64,000 nt of DNA from Varroa destructor (lineage: Eukaryota > Arthropoda > Arachnida > Mesostigmata > Varroidae), in NCBI RefSeq assembly GCF_002443255.2, contig NW_019211456.1:33415341-33479340 (forward strand), written 5' to 3'. This document shows, piece after piece, positions 50,648-63,725 of this stretch. Numbering within the stretch: position 1 is the stretch's first letter; the number at the start of each line of letters is the position of its first letter. The translations under genes and the position numbers were made by a program. Below the pieces are notes generated by a model, which searched no databases, was not told where the DNA came from, and was given only the letters and a program-made list of their open reading frames with translations.

Positions 50648-51474
50648 ACTGTACGATCCGCGGACGACCACGATTTCAATGCAAGATACAGTGGCGCCCC
50701 CTTCCTAAAATGGCGCTCATCTATTTTAATTATTTGAAAGGGATTTATTTGCTTGCGGTTTGCTATTATTTGTCATTTCTTCTATGCTGGTAAGACTACC
50801 TCATTGTTTAAAGCGATTTAGATAATTTCATCAATATTAATTCGAGTACATCGCGGCGCTGCAGTCGCCCAGCTCAACAGCTCATGAGCGGTCGTCCACT
50901 GGTCTACAGAGTTGCGAATTTCGGCCATCTTGAGGGGTCGAACTTTGACGGGTGAACGCGAAGGAACCGCGAGATGTCATCTTAACCAATAGAGTGAATC
51001 AGCGCTATATCTAACGACCAAGGTACACTCATTAGGAAATGTAATATATGAGGAAGTTTATGATTTTAGGGTACAAACAGGAAGATCATTATTGGCGATC
51101 GTTTCAGCCGCCAATTCTCGTCCCGCTACGGACGAAACCAACCCAAACTGATTGGCCAGGATAAGCGGATGTCAAGTGCGCTCCTCTATTGAAATAGATT
51201 CATTTTGGATCCTTTTCTTTTTATAACACTCTGTGTTTATGCCTTTGTGTGCGTGTGTATCAGAATCGAGCGAGTACTCAAGTGGACAATTAACCTAGTT
51301 ATCTGTTCCTATTCACAATTCGCTAGTGTGTATGGCCATTTTATGTGAATATGTGGCTGTATACGGGTCCTGCTTCTGACGGCAATTAGAATGGATTTGC
51401 AGCTAAGACATAGATCTATCGACAATTTTGAGGACACAATGACGGCTTACACGAGTGTTACTCGGCGGCTTAAA
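50648..51474. other. Upstream region of RPL22
   Basis: It contains an ATGGCG motif at about 50709 and GGCCATCTTG at about 50925, both resembling YY1-type start-site elements, and a CCAAT box on the minus strand (GATTGGCC, about 51151). It could also hold 5' UTR exons of AP-2 mu. No coding gene is supported. Confidence 0.4.
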
Positions 51475-51567
51475 TCACTGCCCCTTCTCTTCGAGCCACT
51501 GTGCTGAATCGGCAGCCTGATACAGACAACGTTTGTTCTTCCGAATCATCTCATCCTCTCGTGTGAT
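51475..51567 (-). CDS. Orphan last exon of an unidentified minus-strand gene
   Basis: A strong acceptor (CTCGTCTTTTTTCGTCAATTGCAG region ending at 51568) precedes 30 codons and TGA. The peptide is charged and coding-like: ITREDEMIRKNKRC, then LYQAADSAQWLEEKGQ. I could not find its upstream exon with confidence. Open minus-strand frames at about 52500-52860 are candidates. The family is not recognised. It may alternatively be chance, since it is short. Confidence 0.35.
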   Translation of the reverse strand: MTREDEMIRKNKRCLYQAADSAQWLEEKGQ

Positions 51568-53247
51568 CTGCAATTGACGAAAAAAGACGAGATAGCAACT
51601 GCAATAGAAACCAATTTGGTCCATATAAGCTCGTTATTATAAGTAATTTAAGTACAACTTAGTTAGCGTTTTCTTTTGTTTTTTTTGTTTTTTTATGGTA
51701 TTGTTTATACTAATCGTATTTACTTATGCGTTTCTGATGCAATTTTGCAGCGGTAGGTAGTTCTTAGGAAATGGAAATTGCTATTTGTGATTTTGCCCGT
51801 AGACAAGTTTTGTGTCAGTGTGCGTGTGTATTTACAAAGATTTCCAATTTAATAATCCTTTGATTGTATTCCGTAAATAAAATGAATCAGTTCCTACTCC
51901 CTTCGCGCAGAACCTAGGTGCAAACTGTCAATAAGTAGGTCTACTTGAATGGTCAAAACTAACTGAAATCTAAATGAAAGCGTGTTTGAGTCATCGAAGA
52001 CTCCCCCGAAGGTAGGCTATTGCTCCCCGGAGCGTCGCGGGAGGGGGCGTTTCCCAGTTGCTACAAGCTGCTCTGGCACAAGCAGGTGTAACTGCTAACC
52101 TGACGTAACATTTGACGAACACAGTGGAAGGGCTACTTAGTATATATAAACAGTTGCCATTGGAAATACATTAATGTTCATGTTCTAATACTCGTGATCA
52201 TTGTGTTCGCTGATTAATATCAGACGATGAGTCCAGTTATCTACCAAGTGTCAATAATTTAACTGAGCATATATTTTCACATAAATAACATAACTGTTTG
52301 AAACGTATTCATTTATTCCTGTGTCTTTAAGTTACATCATTAACAGATTGACGTTATTGTTAAAGCAAACACATCATGAATTTTTCGCGTTATTTTATTA
52401 AAATGCAGTGTATGAATGAATTCAGAACGAAATATGATTGGTATTGTGCACAGTGTCGTGATTTTACCGTATGTTACAAGAGTGTCTGAAATATTAATTC
52501 TGTCATGACTGGATCGGTGTCTAAGAAGCCATGAGTAATAACAACTTTGGTTAAAGTTGTTGTTTGACCACAAGCCCCGCAGTACCTTCTGAGCTCGGTT
52601 CCGTCCTGAGTCAATCTTTTTTCAACGATTTCTTGACCACTTGTTCCTCTAGATGAGACTTGATTAGTGTATGCATATCAGTTATAAGTAAAGTTGTCTG
52701 AAAGGTATGAGCGCCCACAGACGCAAAAATCGTATTTTTAGTAAACAAATTTGAGGACTTTTGTTTTGCGTCTCATTCAGCAGTCCTTTATACGCACTGG
52801 AAGGTGTGGCACTCGTTCCGTTTTTATCCTTCACCAGTGGTATATTAGGTTCTAATAGATCGTGTTATTATTTAAAGCACATGCTGATAGAAACGTAGCG
52901 TAAATACATTTATTGCATTTGCCCTCCAGGGTATGAACTTAGACATTGAACGCATTCATATGGCTTATATGGTGTTAGATGTTCAATTAGGATAATTCAA
53001 AACAATGAAATACAACTCTTTTGGTGCTCAAACTAGTTATGAAGCTTCAATCTTAGCAATGCTAATGTCTTAGAGAATAACCGTTGTGTTTATTAGTCAG
53101 CCATATAATCATGTAAAGTGTATCGAAACATATAATGAAACACGTGTTCGGCTGTCGAATTTGATATATCGAATTATTAAACTTTAATGATGAATGATTG
53201 TTTTTCTATTGTCTATTTCTATTATCTATATTCGTATTCCGTTATAG
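51568..53247. other. Stretch upstream of AP-2 mu
   Basis: Contains the palindromic GC-rich GCTCCCCGGAGC at 52022-52033 followed by a G-rich run, otherwise AT-rich. The 5' UTR exon of AP-2 mu may lie here, because a splice acceptor (TTATAG) abuts its ATG. Confidence 0.4.
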
Positions 53248-54982
53248 ATGATTGGTGGTTTATTTATCTACAACCATAAGGGCGAGGTGCTTATCTCGCG
53301 AGTGTATCGCGATGATATCGGTCGTAACGCGGTTGATGCATTCCGCGTAAACGTCATTCACGCCCGTCAGCAGGTTCGGTCGCCCGTCACCAACATCGCA
53401 CGTACCTCGTTTTTCCATATCAAAAGGGCAAACATTTGGCTCGCCGCCGTTACAAAACAAAATGTCAACGCAGGCATGGTATTTGAATTTCTGCTCAAGA
53501 TGTGCGAAGTTATGCAGAGCTACTTCGGCAAGCTTAGCGAAGAGAACGTCAAGAACAACTTCGTTTTGATTTATGAACTGCTAGATGAAATTCTCGACTT
53601 CGGCTACCCGCAAAACACCGACACGGGAATTCTGAAAACATTCATAACGCAGCAAGGTGTTAAGAGTGCAACGAAAGAGGAGCAAGCGCAGATTACGTCC
53701 CAGGTGACAGGCCAAATTGGCTGGCGACGAGAGGGCATCAAGTATCGGCGTAATGAACTATTCCTTGATGTCCTAGAGTACGTAAACCTTCTTATGTCTC
53801 CCCAAGGTCAGGTGCTTTCGGCACACGTGGCTGGGAAGGTCATAATGAAGAGTTACCTCTCGGGCATGCCGGAATGCAAGTTCGGTATCAACGATAAGAT
53901 CACGATGGAGTCGAAGGCGGGCGCGTCCGGTGGAGCTACGAAAGCACTCGATGACGCCAGTGCCACTTCATCGAGGTCGGCAAAAAGCTCAATCGCTATC
54001 GACGATTGCCAATTCCATCAATGCGTCAAGCTTAGCAAATTTGAAAGCGATCATGCCATCTCGTTCATTCCACCCGATGGCGAATTTGAACTGATGCGTT
54101 ACCGTATAACAAAAGATATCTCATTTCCTTTCCGAGTAATTCCTCTTGTTCGGGAAGTAGGTCGCACCAAAATGGAGGTGAAAGTAGTACTCAAGAGCAA
54201 CTTTAGGCCATCAGTCATCGGCCAGAAAATTGAGGTCCGTATCCCTACACCGCTAAACACGTCAGGCGTACAATTGATCTGTATGAAGGGTAAAGCGAAA
54301 TACAAGTCAAGTGAGAACGCCATCGTCTGGAAAATCAAACGAATGGCCGGCATGAAAGAGACACAGCTCAGTGCCGAAGTTGAACTTCTACACTCAGAAG
54401 CCGCCAAGAAAAAATGGAACCGACCACCCATTTCTATGAACTTCGAGGTATGTACAATTTTGTTAATATACCACGCGTACTATTATGTCGAGTAGTTACC
54501 GTAAAGTACTATATGAATCATAGCATTTTAGTAGTACAGTTTTTTCAAAATATACCGCATTAAAAAAAGCGATTTTTTTATAACGATCATACGTTGTTAA
54601 ACTATTTATTAGCCTTATGCTTCTATGAAAAGTGGGAAAAATATGGTTTTACAGCATCTTATTAGCCTTTCAGCAGTTTAGGGGTTTTTAGTACGACGAT
54701 GATGGCGATTATTCTTCGACGTTACAATAATACTAAGTAAAATAATTATCGTCACCTACGCAAACGAGGCAAAAAAAGCTCAGTCTGCCAGGATAATTTC
54801 GAATCCTTTCACTACATACCAATGTTTATTATTGTATCTTTTCACAGGTGTCTTATGCTCCCTCTGGGCTTAAAGTTCGCTACCTGAAGGTATTCGAGTC
54901 GAAACTGAATTACAGCGACCATGACGTCATTAAATGGGTCCGATATATCGGTCGCTCTGGTCTTTATGAAACTCGATGCTAA
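53248..54982 (+). CDS. AP2M1: AP-2 complex subunit mu (clathrin adaptor)
   Basis: Medium chain of the AP-2 adaptor, which binds YxxPhi cargo signals and PIP2 at the plasma membrane for clathrin-mediated endocytosis. Two coding exons: 53248-54447 (400 codons, donor GAG|GTATGT) and 54848-54982 (acceptor TTCACAG), giving 444 residues against 435 in human. The longin domain spans 1 to about 140 ([20 protein letters not shown]). The linker holds [10 protein letters not shown] with the AAK1/GAK phosphorylation Thr at 154 (Thr156 in human). The mu-homology domain covers the rest: [53 protein letters not shown], ending [15 protein letters not shown] in exon 2. A Ser/Ala/Gly-rich insertion (about 229-249) makes it slightly longer than the human protein. 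The ATG directly follows a TTATAG acceptor, so the 5' UTR is probably spliced. The first coding exon is unusually long and unbroken. Confidence 0.98.
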
Positions 54983-57900
54983 ACTCCTTATTCTTCCTTG
55001 AAATGCGTCGCAAGTCCTGGTATGTAATTCTGGAGTGAAAAACCGAGGAGGAGCGTTGATTAGGTAATGTTACCTGCAATGTTTTCCAACCGGTCGGCGA
55101 AGCAACGAGTATCGATGCCCGATAACCCTTCAACGGCAAGATTTATCTGTCTATAATGGACTAATGTCTCAGAAAACCTATGTAACTTTACACAATCTTA
55201 AGATCAGTAGAGGCAAGACCGGAAACTACTTTAGGAAACAGGCACACAAACAACAACCGCCACAACGAAAATTACAACAGATAAATTTTTTTCCGTTGCG
55301 GAAAAATCTATATACAGAGGCAAACATTGAAACCACCACAAGCCTACTTACACGTAGACGGAATTGTTGTAGATCTTCCTTGACGACGGCAGTCTAGCTG
55401 TATTGGTCGATCGTTCTACTAATGACATGCGGTGGCGATATCAATAGCATAGGTTAGTGAAATACGTACCAGCCTGAATGCTGTGTTTTGGTCCTTATGA
55501 AGGTGATGTGCTGACGCTTATAGACATACACATATACAAAAAAAGGCGCGCACGAGTGAAACAATGATGATGGTAAAAATTATATGAATAGGCGCGTCAC
55601 TGCAGACAAACCTATGGCGTAGGCAAATGAAAATACCTAGAAAAAGAGATAGAAGGAAGGTTAAAGTTAAAGAATTGAAGAGAAAGACGTTAGAAGTGTA
55701 GAGTTTCCAAAAATACAAAGCATCTCTAGTTAAGCAAAAGAGTTTGTAGGAGGTTAGCTGTGGGAAGCAAAAAAATGACAAACTACGATTATTTTAAGAC
55801 GAATAAGGAAGAGCATGCGAATGATGTCTGTAAAAAAAAAGAGAACAAAATATAGCAAAAAAAGCACAGTTTCACCTCAACTAAAGAAAATGCATATAGA
55901 AGTACATTTGAAAAATAATTTATAGTCAAAATATCGGAATGGTCTATTAGATAATGCCCGTCAACGATAAAAACGTATAACAAAGGTTGGCATCGATAGC
56001 AAATGTTTCGCTACACGATTGATGCAGCCGATGTTTTCCGAACGTTACTCTCGTTTTTTAGAATCTCTGCAGATGGAAATAAAAAATGTCTTAGCCTTTG
56101 CTGAGACGACCGACTGGCTAATTGAAAAATATCATTTTCTCTAGGGGAAAATGGCTACATCGCTTCTGCATGTTTTTTATCCGATCGGGTGGGTTGCTCT
56201 ATTGATTAGTTGATCGTAGCGTTCGAGGCAAAGTTAACAAAACAGGAAAAAGTGATAAATAATACCATGAAAATGTAAGGCGTTACCCCGTTCTAATGAA
56301 CTTATAGTATGATATGTCTGATAACGCTATTAGGACTAGTTATATCGTAATCACTACTTGACCAAACTGACGTTCAGCCCTGTCAGTTTGTAACATAGGG
56401 CAGCGCCAATAATGATGCGAAGGTACGATAAAAAAAAAACGAGGGTTAACCTAAATTACTCAAAGACAAACAGAAAAAGCGTGTGTAAACGGAGTAAATC
56501 AATATACACAGATAGAACGAATTACCACGTGAATAATAACGATCTAATTTGATATAATTGAAGAAAACTAGTAAATGAAGAAAAAAAGTTAGTTGTTCAG
56601 TTAGTAAAAGGATTATTGGTGATAATGAATATTTTGAAAATTGTAAAACTCACAGTTGCGATAAATAATAGTGGTTATATGTCTAAAGTGACGATCCATG
56701 TAGTGATCAACGTAGTCATAAATATTGCCAACAATACGAAAACTATATACGTAGGACTATTTCTTCAATGTGACGATGTAAACCATGAGTTGTAAGTAAT
56801 TGATGAAAACCGAAAAATCGATAAAGTGACCGTATTAGTGGCGTCTGGATAGGACGTATCACCAATAGAAATAACTATGAGGTATCTACGATGACAAATC
56901 TGGAATCTGGTAGTTACAAAATGGGTTGCAAGGAAAGGTGGACAGCAGACAAAGGACGAACTCGAAGATAATGATGATGATGGCTAGGACCGAAGCACAG
57001 TAACCATTATTATTATTGCTATCATGTTGTTCAGGAAATGCAGAAGATTCCCAGACTATGTTGTAAATATGGAAGTTCTATTGTGGGTTATTAATAATTA
57101 TAATTACAACGGACGTCATTAATAGCCAGCAACGGTGACCAAGCAGTGACGCCTGATTTAATATAAAGACAAGAACGATAACGGGATTACAATAATATTA
57201 TCGAACAGAATATACGTCGAGTAATAACAAGATAAATACGATGAACTTCAAACAGATAAGCAAGATAACGTATAGAAATGATTTTAAACAAATCATAACG
57301 AGTAATAATGAGAGAAAGGAAGTGCAAACATGTATTGAGAGTACGCTGGTGGTACTCTATGAAATCGGTTGGTTGATTATTTGATTGATTAATTTAACAA
57401 TGATTAAATAATAGAAAAGAAGAAGAGTGCAGAAATAAGAAAGAAAGCCATGACATAACATACGACAATAATGGTGCAAATGCTATCATGGTAGGCAATG
57501 TTTTTATTATTTAAAAAGTAATAAACACAGATACAGCTCTCGTTTTATCCATACATGTATTGTATTTTTTAATTAGTGGCTTTGTGATTATATCAGACGA
57601 ACTATACAAGTAGACCGATTTCCAGTATTACAGATAGCGTAAATAGTGAGTTACCGAAAGCCCTTTAAAGCACATGTACACATTTTTATTGTATATTAAA
57701 AGTTACAAGGCGATTAATTTTAACCTTTTAAGAAAAAGGTCCTCTCGAAATTCCTACAAGAGAACAAGTATATGGAAAATAATTTCTCAAGTAAATGTCT
57801 GTAAAACTTAGCTCGTTCGGACTGGTTATGCCAATATTAAAGTTGACCTCCCTTTGTTGCCAGGAATATCGCTACGTTTAACCTCGCTGGCCCCAAAACT

Positions 57901-59448
57901 AGACCGAGGGTTAGAATCCTCCCTGTACTAGTGTAAAAGAATGGTATTCATATGTGCTAGATCATTAATAAAACGCACTAATTTTATTATAACCATGAGT
58001 GAACGATAGTAATATCATAAATAAGAAGCAGGGGCTCACAGCTATATCACAGGTTTATTGAAACATTATACAGCTAACTAGGTTTTCCTCGTTTACCTAA
58101 ACCCGCTGTTGCTCCGTCCTTACACCTTCCATCCTATCTGTCTTTTCATCTATATACTGTCATGTTGATACTCTTTGCCTTACATTGCCTACGTACATAG
58201 ATGTACGATGTTGTACATAATTGTTTATCCCGTCTTGCTTTTTTGTTTTTTTTATTAGTGGTTGCGCAAATACTTGGTAGTCACGTAGGTTCATAATTGA
58301 TTTTTCTCAAAGTTGTTATTCCGTGTGCTATACCATAGTTGTAGCTTAGATATGCTTTTGTGCATTAGTAAAACTGCTGTGCACGTTCGTCGAGAAAATA
58401 TGAATAATATTTTTTTAAATTAATGTAGTTCTTCCGATTTCCTGTCTTCTGGCTTTTTTTTTTCAATACGTGCATTATATGATGATAGGTAAGCACAACT
58501 TCTCATCATTAATTGGTTGTCCGCGAAGTAACTTCTGCTGTGCATCTGGGAACTCCAACTGCACAACGAGTGACGTCTGTGGCCACATACGTCATGCCGT
58601 TATTAAATTTTTCATGCCTTGGCCACCACGTCTAACTTGCATACAGTAATCGTTGATGTCATTGGCGTCGCGTACTCCAACTCTCTCTCTCTGGAATTAT
58701 AGACTCCGGGCGAGGAAAAATGCAAACTGTATGGTATGAACGATAAAGAAGCCGTTAATCTAGTAAAAAAATTTTTTTTTTCTAATTTTTATCTAATTTT
58801 AAATAAATTTATCAATTTTTGGGTTGATCCTAGGGAGTTCACTATTCTAGTGCATGGTGCTGCCATAAAGTAACGCTGTACCACCAGAGAGTACTGTCCA
58901 ATGTGTGCGGTGCATTTGTAGACACGTCGAATCGCATTGTATCGCTCGGCTGAATATGCCGTTATAAGAAATCGCGCCTAATTAACGCCAATTAAGACGA
59001 ACAATGTTGAAAACAATACAACTCTCTAGATGATGTCTCTGTTTCCCTCACCTTAACCAATCTGTAGTGAATCTCAATGTATGTATATTTACAAGCTAGA
59101 CAGAATTAATCGTATCAGTCGCTGTAAACCGTCTGTGCGCACTTTCTGGGCGTCTGAACTTCATTGAAACATTTGGAAATACGTATTTACAGTCGCGATT
59201 AGATCCAGCGGAAAGGTAACAACACAGCGCCCGCAGGTTCGTCACGTACATTTCATAACTGCCTTTTAGACGATTAGCTTTCTTGAGGCAGTGGCATGTA
59301 CAAGGAAAAAATACTAGTTGCATTATTCTACACTGTAATTTAGCTAAATAGAACTGCATGTACCCGGGAATATTTTGAGCATGCAGCCTTGGAATATTTG
59401 CTGATGAAGCATGTTGAGAAAGTTCTTCCATATATAGTAAGTGCAGAA
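54983..59448. other. Tail-to-tail spacer, partly purine-rich; UTRs of AP-2 mu and synergin
   Basis: No supported coding gene. From about 55500 to 57500 the plus strand is strongly A-rich and T-poor (for example 31 A and 8 T in 56461-56520), fitting a long transcribed 3' region of AP-2 mu or a separate non-coding transcript. A (CT)n run lies at 58681-58691. Confidence 0.45.
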
Positions 59449-62400
59449 TCAATATAGTTTCAGGCAAGGAAGACCCTCTGCTAGAACGTTGGCCCAGAAG
59501 TTGGCGCAAGTTGCATGATAAGCATGGTCACCGAAAAGCAGGCGCGGTCTCAAAGCCAAAGGTAATAAACATACTGCGCACGTGTCCGCTGAAGACTGGA
59601 GTGGCGTGAGGAGGTGGTCCAAACAGATGACGCTCTGCAATGGACCCACGAAGAAGTCAAGCAAAAATGTAAGATTTCCGCACTTGATTAGAGGCGACTT
59701 AGTTTCTAAACAGAGCTCATATCTCGCGTCTTTTCGCACAACTTGTGCGTCTAGAAAAACATTTCCATTCAAGCGACACACACGGCTATACTCACAATAG
59801 AGTTTGAAAAACAAAATTTGAAAGCACATAACAAGTTTATTATTATTACACTGACTTACCAAGCCCAATCTGACTGTGAGGTCTTCTAATTGTCGACGCC
59901 AAGCGTTCTCAACCTGCTCCAATGGGCCCTCTATTCCGTCAACATTGAACAAAACTGCTGCTTTTTTGATCTGCTGACTGACGTTGTACACTTCGAGTAA
60001 ACTTGACGCGTATCTCTGCCCCTTAGTTGTTGCTAATACTTCAGTCAACACGCCTCGATCGTTTCCCAAAATATGGGTTGCAGTTTCAAGTACAGCGGCC
60101 ACCTTCCCTAAAACTCGCGCCCAGCTTTCCGCTACCTGTTCCTTCGTTACATTTCTTTTCCCTTCCTGCACCTGCGTATTGGGATAGTGAAGTAGGTAAA
60201 GTCCGGTGAGATCCTGAAGGGCCGATGATGGCTTACTGAAGTCCGTAGTGGGGTCTGGCGGAGGGAATATCGGAGGCTGCGCCCAACAAAATTCATCGGT
60301 AGCCTTTGTGTTTTCCGCTTGCACAGTCATCCCAAGGTTACTGCAGGTAGACGCGTTGCCTCGAGGTTCCACTGTTGTACCATCGATATTCCATTCAAGA
60401 GTATCATTCTCGTCGATCCCTTCTTCGGGTAGAGTTCGCCTGGGCGAATTGAGTTCAAGAGATAAAATTGACCCCTTAGTTGGTGATGACCCATTGCTTT
60501 CCGTGTTCGGTCCCAGCTCGAAGCTGGACAGGGAAGCACACTCGGAATAGTTAGCCTTGTTAAACAGTGACAGACGACGATTACCTCGCGACTCTCCAAT
60601 GCTACCAATAGAGACGATGGACTTTGCCGGTGACGCCGGAGTGGAATTCACAGCTTGAGCGGCGACCTGCCCATCAATAATAGAATAGCCCAGATCAAGG
60701 TCCTGAAGTTCATCTATTGCAGAGCTTTTTGCATTCGCATCTTTCGATGAGATAGTCAACGAATCCAAGATACTTAATTCATCACCAAGGCTTATGGTGG
60801 GCACTGTGGGCAGCTTCATTAAGGCTAGAATATCAACTTTCGAACTTGTGTCATTTTGAGCGGATAACTCATTTTCGTTGTCGAAGGCGTCCAGTGTGCC
60901 ATTTTTTAAAAATATCTTGTTTTGCAGCATATCTTCTTGTTCATGCGTCTTTGATTCAGGTTGATCCGTTTCCAACATCCGAAACACAGAGTATTTATCA
61001 GCTGGATTTGTTTCAGAATACTGCTCAGTTTTTGATTGTTTCTCCGGTGAGCCTAACAGAGCGCTTTGAGTAACTTTTTCAGAGGGAGCGCTTTGGAAAT
61101 CTGCGAATTCATCAAATTCATCATCGTCTGCACTAGCACATTTGTATAATATTCCTGTTGGGAAACTCGCGATTGTCTTAGCTGTGCACGTTTGAGAAGT
61201 AGTTGGTTTAAGCGGAGACTCAACGTCGCGTGGCTTCTTAATCGTAGTCGTTTTTCGATCTTTTGAGCCAGCCGAACTTGATGTTTCCTGATCTAGTAAT
61301 GGATAGTGTAACCACGGATTCGGTTCCGTAGGCGGCTGAACAGTCTCCGTCATTTGCACTGTTATCGAGTTGAATAGCGACGGTAGCACAGAAGGAAACG
61401 TAGAAAATGGCGTAGGTTTAGGCATAGCTGCGGTTGCTTTTGTCGAACCATCGGTTTTTGCTTTCGGCAGCGGGATCACATCTCTGCTGGCCTTGGGTTC
61501 AATAACTTCCTCGTTTTTCTTTAAACTAGTGTTCCTTTGGCTAGTAACAGCTTCATGTGACCGAAGTTCTTTTTTTTTTCCGTTTAATATAATATCAAAT
61601 GAAAACAAGTCCGGTGTTATAATAGGTAGTTGACCACCATTAGATCCCAAAGTGGCGACACTTGAGGTAATAACATCCTTTGTTTGATGTCTTTCAACAA
61701 GTAGTGATGCAGCGAATGAAGACTCGAGCGTTTCAACCGTCTTCGGAGCAGGAGCTTGAAGTGATTGTGACTTCCCCACAGGAGCGGATTGAAAATCAGC
61801 AAAATCACCGAAATCATCATCGTCAGTGTTGTCACCAGTAACGATGCCCTCGAGGGCATCTTTTGTCGGCTGTTGCGACGCCGCTGAAGCAACAGAGGGA
61901 CCTTGAAACATTTCATTTGTCGTGGATAAACTATTGCTCATACTACTGTTAGTACCATTATTATCCATTAAAGAAGGTTGCATTTTACTAGCCCAGTCAA
62001 CGCCCGTTACCGACATCATATTTGACGATTTTTCACCATTTAACAACACGGCGGAAACCGGACTTGAAGTTAACGCAGAATTATGTAGTCTTGAAGGATC
62101 GTCTTGCGTTGCGGTGTTTGTATGCTTAAGCGAAGCGTTTGACATAACATCTGTAGCATTTGAAATCGGCTGATACAGTGATGGCATCGCTGCAGCTCCG
62201 CCTATCGGAGGATGAGATGCTGATTCAACCGATGCTTCTGGAGATACTATTGGTGTCGTTAGCGGTAACGGATACCCCGCAATAGCCAACTGGGGTAAGG
62301 GTGCTTGCGGAAGACTGAGGAGCAAAGTAGGATTTGGAGGATGCCCTTTCTGAAAGTTGCGTTCAAATTCACATAGGTTAAAGGTACGCAATTGTTAATA

Positions 62401-63725
62401 TTAAACTATCATAAATTATCTACAACAAGCAGTAATAACTTTGGTACAAATACATTACCTAGATGTATGCAGGCTTAAAAACGCGTATGAAGGAGTGCTA
62501 AATGAAATTAGCATTTATTCGAATGCTAACGATGTATTTAAGAAGTTCGACTTCAGCAACAGTATATGCGACCGATCACCTTATACCCGCGGTACTGCAC
62601 TGACCTGACAGACAGCGACTAAGGCCAAAGCCTGATAGAATTCATGCTGCAGTAATACTCCAGGAGCCGTTCGAGAGCACTGATCCCATAGTGTCGCCAG
62701 AACTGTTTGAGGTAGGCCTGAAGCGAGAAGCAGTTGATATACTAGACTGGTGTCTAATGGAGATGTCGGTACTCCTGCAGCCCCTGAGGGGTGAGAGGTG
62801 GGAACGCTAACCATTGCTTCCAACTCTCGATACAATCTGGGAACTTGCTGCGTACAAAGCCACGCAGGACCTTAAAGAGACATAGATATATAAATTAACA
62901 CTTTGCCGGACTTCTCCAGACTAGGGTCTGGCTAAAAAGAAACAAATTCAACAGGTCAAGGCCTAATACAACGACCTCATATCGGTAACTCTTATTGCCG
63001 GTATTTTTGACCTGTGGTTTTTAACTGACTGATGCAGTCAAAGTGATACTGGTTCAAAGGCTGGCTGCTTAATAAAGAGCTAAAGGCAAACTGTTAGTGT
63101 ATATTGTTAACAACGTTGGACCATAGAAGAACTTTCATAGCATATCATATAAGATCTTACCCAAGGAAATGTCACTTTGAGCTTATAGTTGCACATTAGC
63201 AATAAGCTACATGTTAAACAATATAAGCAAATTGTGCGTACCTGACAAACTAGCATTGACCCACAGCTTAAAAAAGTTGATCACTGTAAGTGGCTTTAGA
63301 ATTTGCTTCAAATGTGGATTAATATTTACACGACGTGCATTGAAATAATTGCTTTCGTAATATAATACGTTATCTAGAAACTGAATGCGTTTACTACAGA
63401 AAAAATATGGCCGCATGTTCCTTGACGGATTGTGTATGTATCTAATCAATACAGATGAATTTTTATAGATAATGTTTCATGATAATAGCCTTAAATATGA
63501 AATGGATTTTATGCATAAGGATGTTCATATTACATCAAGTAAATTAAGCCCTACCTATAGATAATTTTGCGGTCATAATAATCACAAAAACACTATCTGT
63601 ATGCATCTGGCAAATATAATTTATAAGACGAAGGATAACAAATACTCACGATTTGTTTTAATTTTTGTGCTGTCGATGAGGTTGCCTGAGAGCAACCTCT
63701 TTTCGAAGGTTTTCAGTGGGTCCAT
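59449..63725 (-). CDS. SYNRG: Synergin gamma (AP-1 gamma-ear ligand with EH domain)
   Basis: Binds the gamma-ear of AP-1 at the trans-Golgi network and endosomes in clathrin trafficking. Exons: 63725-63650, 63283-63242, 62870-62605, 62349-59860 and 59790-59449. Phases agree at every joint and give 1071 residues. Residues 1-40 read MDPLKTFEKRLLSGNLIDST, then a short helix. The EH domain (about 41-127) has PAWLCTQQVPRLYREL, DTSLVYQLLLASGLP and LLQHEFYQALALVAVCQ. The long exon is Ser/Thr/Pro-rich and disordered, with two acidic adaptor motifs, DFGDFADFQSAP (about 307) and EFDEFADFQSAP (about 539). The C-terminus has CAVCLLPLALRPRLLFG and YHATCANFW, the conserved Cys/His end of synergin. The exon 1 ATG has an in-frame stop 12 nt upstream in the exon, just after an acceptor, so it is the likely start. 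The vertebrate protein has a longer N-terminus before the EH domain; it is not seen here. The 69-nt last intron is in frame and open, so it may be retained. Confidence 0.92.

Noticed and set aside
59096..59509. A 137-codon minus-strand frame overlapping the end of synergin gamma
   Set aside because: It overlaps the conserved synergin C-terminus in another frame and runs into the 3' UTR; no family resemblance.
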